Below are positions 1 to 7,710 of a stretch of DNA of 64,000 nucleotides, piece after piece. Numbering within the stretch: the stretch's first letter is position 1; every line of letters starts with the position of its first letter. Origin of the DNA: Friedmanniella luteola. Its GTDB lineage: Bacteria > Actinomycetota > Actinomycetes > Propionibacteriales > Propionibacteriaceae. The notes under the pieces are model-generated. The model saw only the letters and a list, made by a program, of their open reading frames with translations. It had not been told where the DNA came from and searched no databases. A program made the translations under genes and the position numbers. The stretch spans positions 1,178,001 to 1,242,000 of the forward strand of contig NZ_LT629749.1 of the NCBI RefSeq assembly GCF_900105065.1, in the 5' to 3' direction.

Positions 1-2
1 TG

Positions 3-41
3 CCGGTGGCCCTCGCCTGGCTCACGCCGCAGCTGCGCTGA
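3..41 (+). CDS. 3' end of an unidentified gene running into the window
   Basis: Frame 3 is open from the window edge to a TGA at 39-41 and reads PVALAWLTPQLR at its end. It lies convergent to the flotillin gene, whose stop is only 19 bases away, which is a normal arrangement for two gene ends. Thirteen codons are too few to name a family, and the reading could be chance. Confidence 0.3.
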   Translation, partial: PVALAWLTPQLR

Positions 42-59
42 GCCGGTCGCCGTGGCCGG

Positions 60-1430
60 TCAGCCGATCGGGCCCACCGGCTCCGCGTGCTGCCCGTCGA
101 CGGCCACCGCGACCGGGGCGAACGCCGCGGGGGACGACGGCGCGGTCGCCGCCGTCGGGGTCCGTCCGCCGGCGGAGACCCGGTCGACCAGCTGGCGCAG
201 GTCGACGCCGGTCATCTTCTCGAGCATCGTCACGGTGTCGTTCACGTTGCCGGCGATGTTGCGGGACAGCTGGCCGGCGCCGTCGTTGGAGATCACCGTC
301 AGGTCCTTGATGTTGGCGTAGGGCGCGGCCAGCTCACGGGCGATCTTGGGCAGCACGTCGACGAGCCGGTCGATGACGGCGGCGTCGTTGAACTGCTGGT
401 AGGCCTCGGCCTTGGCCTGCACGGCGGCCGCCTCGGCCCGGCCGGCGGCCTCCAGCGACTCGGCCTCGGCCAGACCGTCGGCCCGCCGGGCCTCGGCCTC
501 GGCGCGACGGCGGGCGAGCAGCGACGCGGCCTCCTGCTCGGCCTGGTACTTGGCGGCGTCGGCGGGGCGGCGGACCTCGGTGTCCAGCTGGCGCTCCTTG
601 AGCTCCGCCTGCCGGACCGCGACCTGCTCCTCGCGCTGGATGATGGCCTGCCGCTGCTCGGCCTGGGCCAGCGGGCCCGCCGCGTCGGCGGCCGCCTGCC
701 GGGCGTCGGTCGCCTCCTTGAGCTCGGCGCGCCGGATGGCCAGCCGTTGCTGGGCGATGGCGATGCCCTCGTCCGAGACGGCCTGCTTCTCCGCGGCCTC
801 CTGCCGGGCGTTGGCCTCGGCGATCGCGGCGGCCTTCTCCACCTGGGCGCTCTCCGGCCGGCCCAGGTTGCGCAGGTAGTTGGTGTCGTCCTCGACGCTG
901 GAGATCTGCAGGGTGTCGACGATCAGGCCCTGGTTGTTCAGCGACTCCAGCGCGACGTCCTGCACGGACTTCGCCAGGGCGGCGCGCTCGTGGATGATCT
1001 GCTCGACGGTCAGCGTGCCGACCACCGAGCGCAGCGAGCCGGCCAGGATGTCCTGGGTGTAGCGCTCGATCTGGTCCTGCTGCTGCAGGAACCGCTGGGC
1101 CGCGAGCCGGACGTTCTCCTCGTCGCCGCCCACCTTCACCTGCGCGACGCCCTGCAGGAGGAGCTTGATGCCGTTCTTCGAGATGCCCTCGACCGTCACC
1201 TGCACCGAGCGGGACGCCAGGCTCAGGGTGTAGGCCTTGTTGACGAACGGGTACACCACCGAGCGCGCGCCCACGACGACCTTCGACGGCTTGCTCGCGC
1301 TGCGGCCGGTGATGATCAGCGCCTCGTCCGGCCGTGCGGTCCGGTAGCTGCGCATCAGCACGACCAGCAGGATCAGGACGACGACGGCGATGGCGATGAT
1401 GACGACGAGCGTGGCCGTGAGCTCGAGCAT
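60..1430 (-). CDS. flotillin-like SPFH domain protein
   Basis: Membrane-anchored scaffold of the flotillin/SPFH family, thought to organise membrane microdomains. Seen: an N-terminal hydrophobic segment (about residues 3-26), an SPFH/band-7 domain to about residue 200, then a long Ala/Glu/Arg-rich coiled coil (about 200-350) with the repeated EAE/ARR pattern typical of flotillins, and a Pro/Ala-rich tail. About 456 residues is a normal flotillin length. I place the start at the ATG at 1430 (MLELTATLVV), preceded by GGAG at about 7 bases; a longer upstream start would add a charged stretch before the membrane anchor. A TACCGT -10 box lies at 1462-1467. There is no NfeD partner here; the NfeD-linked paralogue is at 46551. 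Confidence 0.9.
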   Translation of the reverse strand: MLELTATLVVIIAIAVVVLILLVVLMRSYRTARPDEALIITGRSASKPSKVVVGARSVVYPFVNKAYTLSLASRSVQVTVEGISKNGIKLLLQGVAQVKVGGDEENVRLAAQRFLQQQDQIERYTQDILAGSLRSVVGTLTVEQIIHERAALAKSVQDVALESLNNQGLIVDTLQISSVEDDTNYLRNLGRPESAQVEKAAAIAEANARQEAAEKQAVSDEGIAIAQQRLAIRRAELKEATDARQAAADAAGPLAQAEQRQAIIQREEQVAVRQAELKERQLDTEVRRPADAAKYQAEQEAASLLARRRAEAEARRADGLAEAESLEAAGRAEAAAVQAKAEAYQQFNDAAVIDRLVDVLPKIARELAAPYANIKDLTVISNDGAGQLSRNIAGNVNDTVTMLEKMTGVDLRQLVDRVSAGGRTPTAATAPSSPAAFAPVAVAVDGQHAEPVGPIG

Positions 1431-1461
1431 GGCGCTCCGTTCGGAGGGGGAGGGGCGGCCC

Positions 1462-1467
1462 ACGGTA
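1462..1467 (-). promoter_or_regulatory. -10 box for the flotillin gene
   Basis: Read on the minus strand this is TACCGT, a TANNNT actinobacterial -10. It would give a leader of about 25 nt with a GGAG ribosome site before the ATG at 1430. No clear -35 is seen. Confidence 0.4.
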
Positions 1468-1483
1468 GTAGACCGCCGGTTCT

Positions 1484-1522
1484 CCGGCCGGTCGATCCGG
1501 CCGGTCGACCCGGCCGGTCGAC
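1484..1522. repeat. 13-bp tandem repeat, three copies
   Basis: The unit CCGGCCGGTCGAC occurs three times head to tail (the first copy ends in T). It lies between the end of the secreted-protein gene and the flotillin promoter. Each unit holds a CCGGCCGG palindrome. Function unknown; it may be slipped-strand sequence or a protein-binding site. Confidence 0.7.
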
Positions 1523-1547
1523 GACGGGGCGGGGCGAGGACCGTGCG

Positions 1548-2063
1548 TCAGCGGGCCACCCAGCCGAAGAACTTCTTCGTCCCCGGCCCCCAGTCGATGA
1601 CGTCCGGTCCCGTGACCTCGTAGGCGGCCCGCACGGCCACCCGCACCGCGGCCGGCTTCCCGATGCAGCTCCGCGGGACGGTGATGGTGACCTCCTGCGG
1701 GCCCCACACGTCGGAGGTCGCCCGGAAACCGTCGCAGTCGACGGGCTTCCCGGTGCTGGAGAAGCTCCCGACCCGCAGCAGCTGGAGGCCGTCGCTGTTG
1801 GGGTGGACCTCGGCCTTGTACTCGGGGCCGCTGTTGCCGGCGTCGGTGTCCAGCCAGAAGGTGACGTGGTCACCGACGCCGAAGGGCCCCACGTCGGCCA
1901 CCACCCTCACCTTCGACTTCGTGTGGGCCACCTCGACGGTGGTGAGGTGGGCGCCCTTGTCGGTGAAGGTCCGGGTGTCGGCCCGGGCGGCGGGGGCCAG
2001 GGCGGCGGTGGTGGCGAGGCAGGCCGCGACGGCGGCGGCGGCGCGGGCGAGGTGGCGGTGCAC
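1548..2063 (-). CDS. small secreted protein of unknown function
   Basis: I do not recognise a family. Seen: an Arg-containing N-terminus followed by an Ala-rich hydrophobic core and an A-R-A cleavage motif at about residue 28, a good Sec signal peptide. The mature part of about 143 residues is rich in beta-type sequence (VEVAHTKSKVRVVADVG) and has two cysteines (about 109 and 133) that could form a disulfide. The GTG at 2063 is chosen because AGGAG lies 5 bases upstream and the signal peptide begins there; an earlier ATG would add a Pro/Ser-rich stretch that hides the signal. It is divergent from the desaturase across a long regulatory gap. Confidence 0.75.
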   Translation of the reverse strand: MHRHLARAAAAVAACLATTAALAPAARADTRTFTDKGAHLTTVEVAHTKSKVRVVADVGPFGVGDHVTFWLDTDAGNSGPEYKAEVHPNSDGLQLLRVGSFSSTGKPVDCDGFRATSDVWGPQEVTITVPRSCIGKPAAVRVAVRAAYEVTGPDVIDWGPGTKKFFGWVAR

Positions 2064-2158
2064 GGGCTCTCCTGAGGACGACGACCGGGACGGTGACCCG
2101 GTTCTCCTCCCAGGAGCCTCCGGCCCTGCTGCTGATACCGGGGCCGGTGGAGGAGGCA

Positions 2159-2197
2159 ACTGAGCCCGCGGAGCACAGGGCTCGACGCGGGCTCAGT
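2159..2197. repeat. 12-bp inverted repeat (hairpin)
   Basis: ACTGAGCCCGCG at 2159-2170 pairs perfectly with CGCGGGCTCAGT at 2186-2197 across a 15-nt loop. It sits about 95 bases upstream of the secreted-protein gene, in the divergent gap. There is no T-run after it on either strand, so an operator or leader structure is as likely as a terminator. Confidence 0.55.
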
Positions 2198-2293
2198 CAG
2201 CGGGTGCGGCGGCAGGGATCCCCCGATCGTCGGTCGCCGTACGGCTCCGATCGTGTCACCGGCAGAGCCGGGTGCCCAGAGGCTCCACCGCAT

Positions 2294-2325
2294 TGTCCAC
2301 TATCGGACATGTCCTCAAGAGGACA
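2294..2325. promoter_or_regulatory. tandem operator, two abutting TGTCC-N6-GGACA sites
   Basis: Two 16-bp sites lie side by side: TGTCCACTATCGGACA at 2294-2309 and TGTCCTCAAGAGGACA at 2310-2325. Each is an inverted repeat with 5-bp arms and a 6-bp spacer; the second extends to 7-bp arms. The shape suits a dimeric repressor of the TetR or similar class binding as two dimers. It lies in the 520-bp gap between the divergent secreted-protein gene (2063) and desaturase (2584), so it could control either. No regulator gene is adjacent. The rest of the gap holds only the two hairpins listed here and no convincing gene. Confidence 0.7.
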
Positions 2326-2370
2326 TCAGAACGGGTGCGGAAGCGCCCCGGAGGTGGTTGTCTTGGTCCT

Positions 2371-2420
2371 GAGAGGTCCGTGATCACCTGAACCCCCGAG
2401 CAGGCGAGCACGGACCTCTC
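2371..2420. repeat. 12-bp inverted repeat upstream of the desaturase
   Basis: GAGAGGTCCGTG at 2371-2382 pairs perfectly with CACGGACCTCTC at 2409-2420 (26-nt loop). It falls about 165 bases before the desaturase ATG and would be in its leader if transcription starts near the tandem operator. Role unknown. Confidence 0.55.
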
Positions 2421-2583
2421 GCCTGTCCTCCTCAGGGTACGGCCAGGCGCACGAGGCCGGTCCACCCCGGCCGGACCCCGGTCGGACCCCCGGCGCTGCG
2501 TCGCTCGCGGACTCCGTGGGTAGGTGGGACCACGAGCTGTTCAGCCGTGTGCAGCCTCCTGCCGAAGACCGGGGACTGCTGCC

Positions 2584-3675
2584 ATGACCACCCTTCCCGC
2601 TGCCAACGCCGGGCCCCGGTCGCGAGACCGCGCCGCCTCCCGGTACGTCAGCGACTTCACCGAGCTCACCCGCCGGGTCCAGGCGGCCGGCCTGATGGGC
2701 CGGACCTACGGCTTCTACTGGACCTGCCTCGCTGCGGCCGCGGTGGCGCTCGGCTCGCTGGTCGCCGGCATGGTGCTGCTGGGCGACACCTGGCTGCAGC
2801 TGCTGCTCGCCGGCGCGCTCGGGATCGTGATGGCCCAGCTGGGCTTCCTCGGCCACGAGGCCTCGCACCGGCAGATCTTCCGCTCCGCCCGCTGGAACGA
2901 CTGGACCGGCCGGGTGCTGTCGGGCCTGCTGGTGGGCATCAGCTACGGCTGGTGGATGCGCAAGCACACCCGGCACCACGCCGCCCCCAACCAGCTGGAC
3001 AAGGACCCCGACATCGTCAGCGGGGTGGTCGCCTTCAGCGCCGAGGCCGCCGCGGCCCGGGGTCCGCTGGGGGAGTGGCTGGCCCGCCGGCAGGGCTGGT
3101 TCTACCTGCCGCTGCTGGCCCTCGAGGGCCTGAGCCTGCACGTCTCGTCGGTCCGCCACCTGCTGGACCCGAGCCCCGTCCGGCACCGCTGGGTCGAGAT
3201 CCTCTTCGTCGGCGTCCGGCTCGTCGGCTACCCCGTCGCGGTGTTCCTGCTGCTGCCGCCGGGGATGGCGCTCGCCTTCATCGGCGTCCAGGTCGGCGTG
3301 TTCGGCTTCCTGCTGGGCGGCGCGTTCACCCCGAACCACGTGGCCATGCCGATCCTCGACCGCGGGGTGAAGGTCGACTTCCTCCGCCGCCAGGTGCTGA
3401 TGTCCCGCAACATCGCGGGCGGTCCGTTCGTCCACTTCCTGATGGGCGGCCTGGCCCACCAGGTGGAGCACCACCTGTTCCCGGGGATGGCCCGGCCGAA
3501 CCTGCGGCGGGCGGCGGTCCTCGTCCGGGCCCACTGCCGCGAGCACGGCATCGTCTACACCGAGACGACGCTGGTCGAGGCGTACCGGCACGTGCTGGGC
3601 TACCTCAACGAGGTCGGCCTCGAGGGCCGGGCGGAGACGTTCAGCTGCCCGCTGACCCAGGCCTACCGGGTCTGA
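2584..3675 (+). CDS. membrane fatty acid desaturase
   Basis: Introduces a double bond into acyl chains at the membrane, using a di-iron centre held by histidine boxes. Seen in order: box 1 HEASH (about residues 91-95), box 2 HTRHH (about 128-132) and box 3 QVEHH (about 292-296), with hydrophobic hairpins between them. The glutamine at the start of box 3 is typical of front-end-type and many actinobacterial acyl-lipid desaturases. There is no fused cytochrome b5. 363 residues is normal. The ATG at 2584 begins MTTLPAANAG; a longer upstream start would add a cysteine-rich stretch unlikely to be coding. The tandem operator upstream suggests regulation, perhaps by temperature or fatty acids (inference). 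Confidence 0.9.
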   Translation: MTTLPAANAGPRSRDRAASRYVSDFTELTRRVQAAGLMGRTYGFYWTCLAAAAVALGSLVAGMVLLGDTWLQLLLAGALGIVMAQLGFLGHEASHRQIFRSARWNDWTGRVLSGLLVGISYGWWMRKHTRHHAAPNQLDKDPDIVSGVVAFSAEAAAARGPLGEWLARRQGWFYLPLLALEGLSLHVSSVRHLLDPSPVRHRWVEILFVGVRLVGYPVAVFLLLPPGMALAFIGVQVGVFGFLLGGAFTPNHVAMPILDRGVKVDFLRRQVLMSRNIAGGPFVHFLMGGLAHQVEHHLFPGMARPNLRRAAVLVRAHCREHGIVYTETTLVEAYRHVLGYLNEVGLEGRAETFSCPLTQAYRV

Positions 3676-3708
3676 GCGGCCCACCCGGATCTCCGGGGTC
3701 CGACCGGG

Positions 3709-4275
3709 TCAGCTGATCCGGACCCACCCGTGCCCCGCCGTCCAGCGCACCGGGTCGAAGGGGTACCAGCTGCCCTGGCCCGGCTGGTCGTGCCGGCGGT
3801 CGACGGGCACCCGCTCGAGGTCGCACCAGAGCAGGGTGCCGACGGCGCCGTGGGCGACGAAGCCGACGGCCTCGTCCCGGGTCGCCGTGTGCCGGCGGAC
3901 CGCCCCGACGACCCGTCGCTGGGCGTGCCGGGCCGTCTCCCAGCCGCGGACGCTCTGCTCCGGTCGGGCGAAGAAGGCGTCGGCCACCCGCTCGAACTCC
4001 TCCGGGGGCAGGAAGCCCGTGGCGCTCCGGTCGTTCTCGCCCAGCTCGGCGTCGACGGTCCAGGCGAGCCCGTGGACGGCGGCGAGCACCTCCGCCGTCT
4101 CGCAGGCCTTGCGCTCGGCGCTGCTGACCAGGCGGTCCAGCCCGGCCACCCAGGGCAGGGCGGCCAGCCGCTCGGCCCGGGCCCGCCCGGCGCTCGAGAG
4201 CGACCAGGCCGTCACCTCCGTGCCGGGGTCGACGGCGACCTCCGGGTGGGTGATCAGGTAGCAGGGACCGGCCAC
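3709..4275 (-). CDS. histidine phosphatase-like protein, degenerate RHG motif
   Basis: Belongs to the phosphoglycerate mutase/histidine phosphatase fold. The N-terminal beta strand that normally ends in RHG(E/Q)T reads LITHPEV, keeping the histidine but replacing the arginine and glycine. LSSAGRARAERLAALPW and the later VAHGAVGTLLWC match the usual LT..G..QA..L helix and the second catalytic-histidine segment. About 188 residues from a GTG start. The two histidines could still support phosphatase chemistry, but loss of the phosphate-binding arginine makes altered or lost activity plausible. It is convergent with the desaturase, 33 bases away, and divergent from the serine hydrolase. Confidence 0.75.
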   Translation of the reverse strand: MAGPCYLITHPEVAVDPGTEVTAWSLSSAGRARAERLAALPWVAGLDRLVSSAERKACETAEVLAAVHGLAWTVDAELGENDRSATGFLPPEEFERVADAFFARPEQSVRGWETARHAQRRVVGAVRRHTATRDEAVGFVAHGAVGTLLWCDLERVPVDRRHDQPGQGSWYPFDPVRWTAGHGWVRIS

Positions 4276-4355
4276 GCCTCATCGTGGCACGGCCGCGGTA
4301 CGGCCGTGGCAGGCCCGAGCCTGCGCCCCTCCACGGGGCGGGCGGCGGCGGCCGC

Positions 4356-4361
4356 TACCGT
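4356..4361 (+). promoter_or_regulatory. leaderless -10 box for the serine hydrolase gene
   Basis: TACCGT followed by 6 nt and the ATG at 4368. No Shine-Dalgarno sequence lies between, so transcription probably starts at or next to the start codon. Confidence 0.5.
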
Positions 4362-4367
4362 GCCCGG

Positions 4368-5720
4368 ATGAGCGTTCTGCTGCCCAGCACTGAGCGGGCC
4401 CTGCTGCACCGGCTCGCCGTCGCCCAGGCCGACGGGCGCGCGCCCTCCGTCGTCGCCGGCGTGGTGCGGGACGGGAGCCTGGCCTGGTCGGCGGGCCGCG
4501 GGGCCGGCGGGGCCGACGTCGACGCGGCCTACCGGATCGGCTCCATCACCAAGACGTTCACCGCGGTCCTGATCCTGCAGCTGCGGGACGAGGGCGCGCT
4601 GGCCCTGACCGACCCGCTGGAGCGCCACGTCCCGGGCGTCGCCGGGACCGCGACCCTGCTCCAGCTGCTGACCCACGCCGGCGGCCTCACCTCGGAGCGG
4701 CCCGGCGCCTGGTGGGAGCGGGTGGAGGGCGGCGACGCGGCCGGTCTGCTGTCGGCCCTCGCGGGCGAGGCGCCCCGGCTGGAGGCCGGCGCCCGGCTGC
4801 ACTACTCGAACGTCGGGTTCGCGCTGCTCGGCGAGGTGGTCGCCCGGCGGCGCGGGGCGCCGTGGGCGCAGGTGCTGCAGGAGCGGCTGCTCGACCCGCT
4901 GGGCCTGCGCCGGACGGGGCCGACCCCGGTCGGGGCGGCCGTCGAGGGCTGGGCCGTGCACCCGCACGCCGACGTGCTGCTCGCCGAGCCGTCGGCGGCG
5001 ACCGGCGCGATGGCCCCGGCGGGCGAGCTGTGGTCGACGGTGGGGGACCTGGCCCGCTGGGGCTCGTTCCTGGCGGGGGACACCGGCGACGTGCTGCACC
5101 CCGACACCCTCGAGGAGATGCAGCAGCCCGCGACGGTCGACGACGGGTCGGCCTGGACCACCGGCTGGGGGCTCGGTCTGCAGCTGGTGCGGGTCGACGG
5201 CCGACGGCTCGTCGGGCACGGCGGCTCGATGCCCGGCTTCCTGGCCGGCCTGCTGGTGGAGCCCTCCAGCGGGGACGGGGCGGTCGCGCTGGCCGCCGTG
5301 ACGTCCGGGCTGCCGATCGGCCAGCTCACCCAGGAGCTGCTGCTGAGCCTGGCCGACCACGAGCCCGCCCTGCCCCGGGTCTGGGCGCCGGCCCCCGTGC
5401 CCGCGGACCTGCTGGAGCTGACCGGCACCTGGTACTGGGGGACCGCAGCCCTCACCCTGAGCGTCGAGGGGGTGGACCGGCTGCGCCTGACCCCGGCCGG
5501 CGGTGGCGGTCGGAGGTCGCGGTTCCGCCCGGCGCCGGGCGGTGGCTGGACCGGGCAGGACCACTACTACGCCGGCGAACGGCTGCAGGTGGTGCGGGCC
5601 GCGGACGGCCGGGTGACCCACCTGGACCTGGCCACCTTCGTGCTGACCCGGCAGCCCTACGCGCCGGCGGAGGTCATCCCCGGCGGGGTGGACGAGCGGG
5701 GCTGGCACCGGCCGGGCTGA
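4368..5720 (+). CDS. serine hydrolase, class C beta-lactamase family
   Basis: Penicillin-binding-protein/beta-lactamase fold hydrolase; members act as DD-peptidases, esterases or beta-lactamases. Seen: S-x-x-K as SITK in YRIGSITKTFTA (about residue 60), Y-x-N as YSN in LHYSNVGF (about 146), and the third motif HGGSMPGF (about 285). A C-terminal beta-rich domain of about 110 residues (from about 340) resembles the lipocalin-like tail found on many of these enzymes. 450 residues. No signal peptide is visible, so a cytoplasmic location is likely. The start is the ATG with a leaderless promoter. The true substrate cannot be told from sequence; true beta-lactamase activity is not implied. Confidence 0.9.
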   Translation: MSVLLPSTERALLHRLAVAQADGRAPSVVAGVVRDGSLAWSAGRGAGGADVDAAYRIGSITKTFTAVLILQLRDEGALALTDPLERHVPGVAGTATLLQLLTHAGGLTSERPGAWWERVEGGDAAGLLSALAGEAPRLEAGARLHYSNVGFALLGEVVARRRGAPWAQVLQERLLDPLGLRRTGPTPVGAAVEGWAVHPHADVLLAEPSAATGAMAPAGELWSTVGDLARWGSFLAGDTGDVLHPDTLEEMQQPATVDDGSAWTTGWGLGLQLVRVDGRRLVGHGGSMPGFLAGLLVEPSSGDGAVALAAVTSGLPIGQLTQELLLSLADHEPALPRVWAPAPVPADLLELTGTWYWGTAALTLSVEGVDRLRLTPAGGGGRRSRFRPAPGGGWTGQDHYYAGERLQVVRAADGRVTHLDLATFVLTRQPYAPAEVIPGGVDERGWHRPG

Positions 5721-5997
5721 CCGACGGCGGCCGGGCCGGCCGCCAGCCCGCGAGGAAGGCGAGCACGGTGGCGGCGGGCATCTCGCAGGGCCGGAGCACG
5801 TCGCCGGCGACGGTCCGGTAGACGTTGGTGCTCACCACGTCCAGCCCGCCGAGCTCCTCGGCGTAGAGGGCGACGCTGCGGCCGTCGGCCCGGCTGGTGC
5901 GGCGGAGGCCGTAGGGCCGGCCCCGGTACGTCACCGCCGTCCAGCCCTCCGGCACCCGGTCCACCAGGGCCCCGAGGTCGTCGGTCCCGGGGGCCAC
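5674..5997 (-). CDS. small conserved-looking protein downstream of ctaA
   Basis: About 107 residues from a GTG that lies 4 bases after the ctaA stop, so it is very likely translated from the same message. The sequence contains GWTAVTYRGRPYGLRRTSRADGR-type beta strands and no membrane segment or signal. I do not recognise a family; the strand-rich core suggests a small cytoplasmic binding or regulatory domain. Its Pro/Arg-rich C-terminus overlaps the serine hydrolase gene end by 47 bases on the opposite strand, so the last residues may be poorly conserved. Confidence 0.65.
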   Translation of the reverse strand: MAPGTDDLGALVDRVPEGWTAVTYRGRPYGLRRTSRADGRSVALYAEELGGLDVVSTNVYRTVAGDVLRPCEMPAATVLAFLAGWRPARPPSVSPAGASPARPPRRG

Positions 5998-6001
5998 GGC
6001 G

Positions 6002-6961
6002 CTAGCGGGTCGGCGGCGCGGGGTCGGGCGTGCGCACCGTCAGGAACAGGTTGGTGGTGGCGGCGACGGCCAGGGAGGCGCCGAGCAGGTGCAGCAGGAC
6101 CAGGCCCACCGGCAGCCCGAGGTTGTACTGGACGATCCCGATGACCGCCTGCAGCACCACGACCCCGAGCACGAGCAGGGCGGCGCGGCTGCGCAGGGTC
6201 CAGACCGCCACCGCCACCGCGGCCACCGTGGCGTAGACGGCGATCGCGTGCGCGTGCGTGACGAAGGCCCCGTCGTAGCCGGTGCGGACGGCGTCGAGGT
6301 CGCCGGCGTGCGGCCCGCTGCCCGTGACCACGGTGCCGAGCCAGACGGTCAGCGCCGTCAGCACCAGGGTCGCGCGCGCGGCCAGCACCCCGGCGCGCCC
6401 GGCCGGCTGCTGCCGGAGCCCGCGGGTGCGGCGGACCAGCCACGTGCTGAGCCCGATCAGCACCATCGACACCAGCAGGTGCAGCGCGACGACGAAGGGG
6501 TTGAGGTGGGTCCAGACCGAGACCCCGCCGATGACCGCCTGGGCGGGGATGCCGAGGGCCAGGCCCGCGGCGATCCAGCGCAGGTCGCGGCGGCGTCGGC
6601 CGCCGTCGCGGTGCAGCATCGCGCTGACCCAGGTGAGGACGGCGACGAGGACCAGGGCGAACGTCAGCAGCCGGTTGCCGAACTCGATGGCCCCGTGGAT
6701 GCCCAGCGACGGGTGGGTGACGTAGGAGTCCTCGGTGCAGCGCGGCCAGGTCGGGCAGCCCATCCCGGACGCGGTCAGCCGCACGAGGGCGCCGGTCACG
6801 ACGATCACGACGTTGGCCGCGAGCGACGCGACGGCCCAGCGGCGGAGGGCCCGCGGGCTGGTGACGACGCGGGCCAGGGCGTCGACCGGTCCGGGTCCGG
6901 GGGCCGGGTCGCCGGCCGAGCTGCCCCCCGCCCGGACGGGGGTGGTGCTCACGCTGTCCAT
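6002..6961 (-). CDS. ctaA: heme A synthase, COX15/CtaA family
   Basis: Integral membrane enzyme that oxidises the C8 methyl of heme O to the formyl of heme A for aa3-type cytochrome oxidase. Seen: eight predicted membrane helices and the family histidines in the contexts IHGAIEFGNRLL, ALHLLVS, VTHAHAIAVY and LLHLLGA; the conserved RLTASGMGCPTWPRC segment with a cysteine pair follows helix 1. 319 residues is a normal bacterial CtaA length. Its start overlaps the end of the ABC permease gene by 13 bases, so the three genes form one unit. The CtaA-ABC exporter pair beside sufR is conserved in mycobacteria. Confidence 0.93.
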   Translation of the reverse strand: MDSVSTTPVRAGGSSAGDPAPGPGPVDALARVVTSPRALRRWAVASLAANVVIVVTGALVRLTASGMGCPTWPRCTEDSYVTHPSLGIHGAIEFGNRLLTFALVLVAVLTWVSAMLHRDGGRRRRDLRWIAAGLALGIPAQAVIGGVSVWTHLNPFVVALHLLVSMVLIGLSTWLVRRTRGLRQQPAGRAGVLAARATLVLTALTVWLGTVVTGSGPHAGDLDAVRTGYDGAFVTHAHAIAVYATVAAVAVAVWTLRSRAALLVLGVVVLQAVIGIVQYNLGLPVGLVLLHLLGASLAVAATTNLFLTVRTPDPAPPTR

Positions 6962-7710
6962 CGAAACACCTTCCGGGCGGCGAGGCCGCCGAGCAGCAAC
7001 CAGACGAGGCAGACGAGGGGGGGCCAGCCGAGGACCACCCCGGTGGCGGCCGCCCGCAGACCCTCGCCGAGTGCGGCGGTGGGCAGCAGCTCCAGGACGG
7101 GGCGCAAGGCGGCGGGGTAGCGGCTCAGCGGCAGCACCAGGCCGCCCCCCACCAGCAGGACGACGTGCACCAGGTTGGCCAGGCCGAGCGTGGCTTCGGC
7201 CCGCAGCCGGCCGGCCAGCAGCAGGGCCAGGCTGACGAAGGCGGCGGCGGCCAGCACCACCAGCAGCGCGGCCGCCAGCGCGGACGCGGCGCTGAACGCC
7301 GGCCGCCAGCCCAGCAGGAGGGCCGCGGTGCTGAGCACGACGAGCTGGCCCGCGACCACCAGCACGACGGACAGCGCCTTGCCGGCCAGCAGGCCCGTCC
7401 GGCCCAGCGGGGTGGTGGCGAGCCGTTCCAGCACGCCGTAGCGCCGCTCGAAGCCGGTGGCGATGGCGACGGAGGTGAAGGCCGTCGACCAGACGGCCAG
7501 GGCCAGCACCGACGGGGCCAGCGTCTCCAGCGCGCCGAGCTGTCCACCCAGCACCCGGCCGGCGACGAGGATGCCCAGCGGGATGACGAGGGCGAGCAGC
7601 AGCTGCTCGCCGTTGCGGACCAGCAGCCGTGCCTCGGTCAGCCCGTGCCGGACGACGCGCTGCCGGGCGGGCGCCGCCCCGGCCGCGGGGGAGAGGTCCA
7701 GGGCGCTCAT
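6949..7710 (-). CDS. ABC-2 type transporter permease
   Basis: Membrane half of a two-gene ABC exporter. Seen: six hydrophobic segments over 253 residues with the ABC-2 pattern, including the conserved extracellular-loop/helix region RRYGVLERLATTPLGR and a C-terminal PLSRYPAALRPVLELLPTAALGEGLR segment that matches the family. The ATG at 7710 overlaps the ATPase stop by 4 bases (ATGA), showing translational coupling. The substrate is unknown. In mycobacteria the equivalent genes are often labelled antibiotic transport, but adjacency to ctaA makes a role in heme or oxidase assembly at least as plausible (inference). Confidence 0.9.
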   Translation of the reverse strand: MSALDLSPAAGAAPARQRVVRHGLTEARLLVRNGEQLLLALVIPLGILVAGRVLGGQLGALETLAPSVLALAVWSTAFTSVAIATGFERRYGVLERLATTPLGRTGLLAGKALSVVLVVAGQLVVLSTAALLLGWRPAFSAASALAAALLVVLAAAAFVSLALLLAGRLRAEATLGLANLVHVVLLVGGGLVLPLSRYPAALRPVLELLPTAALGEGLRAAATGVVLGWPPLVCLVWLLLGGLAARKVFRWTA

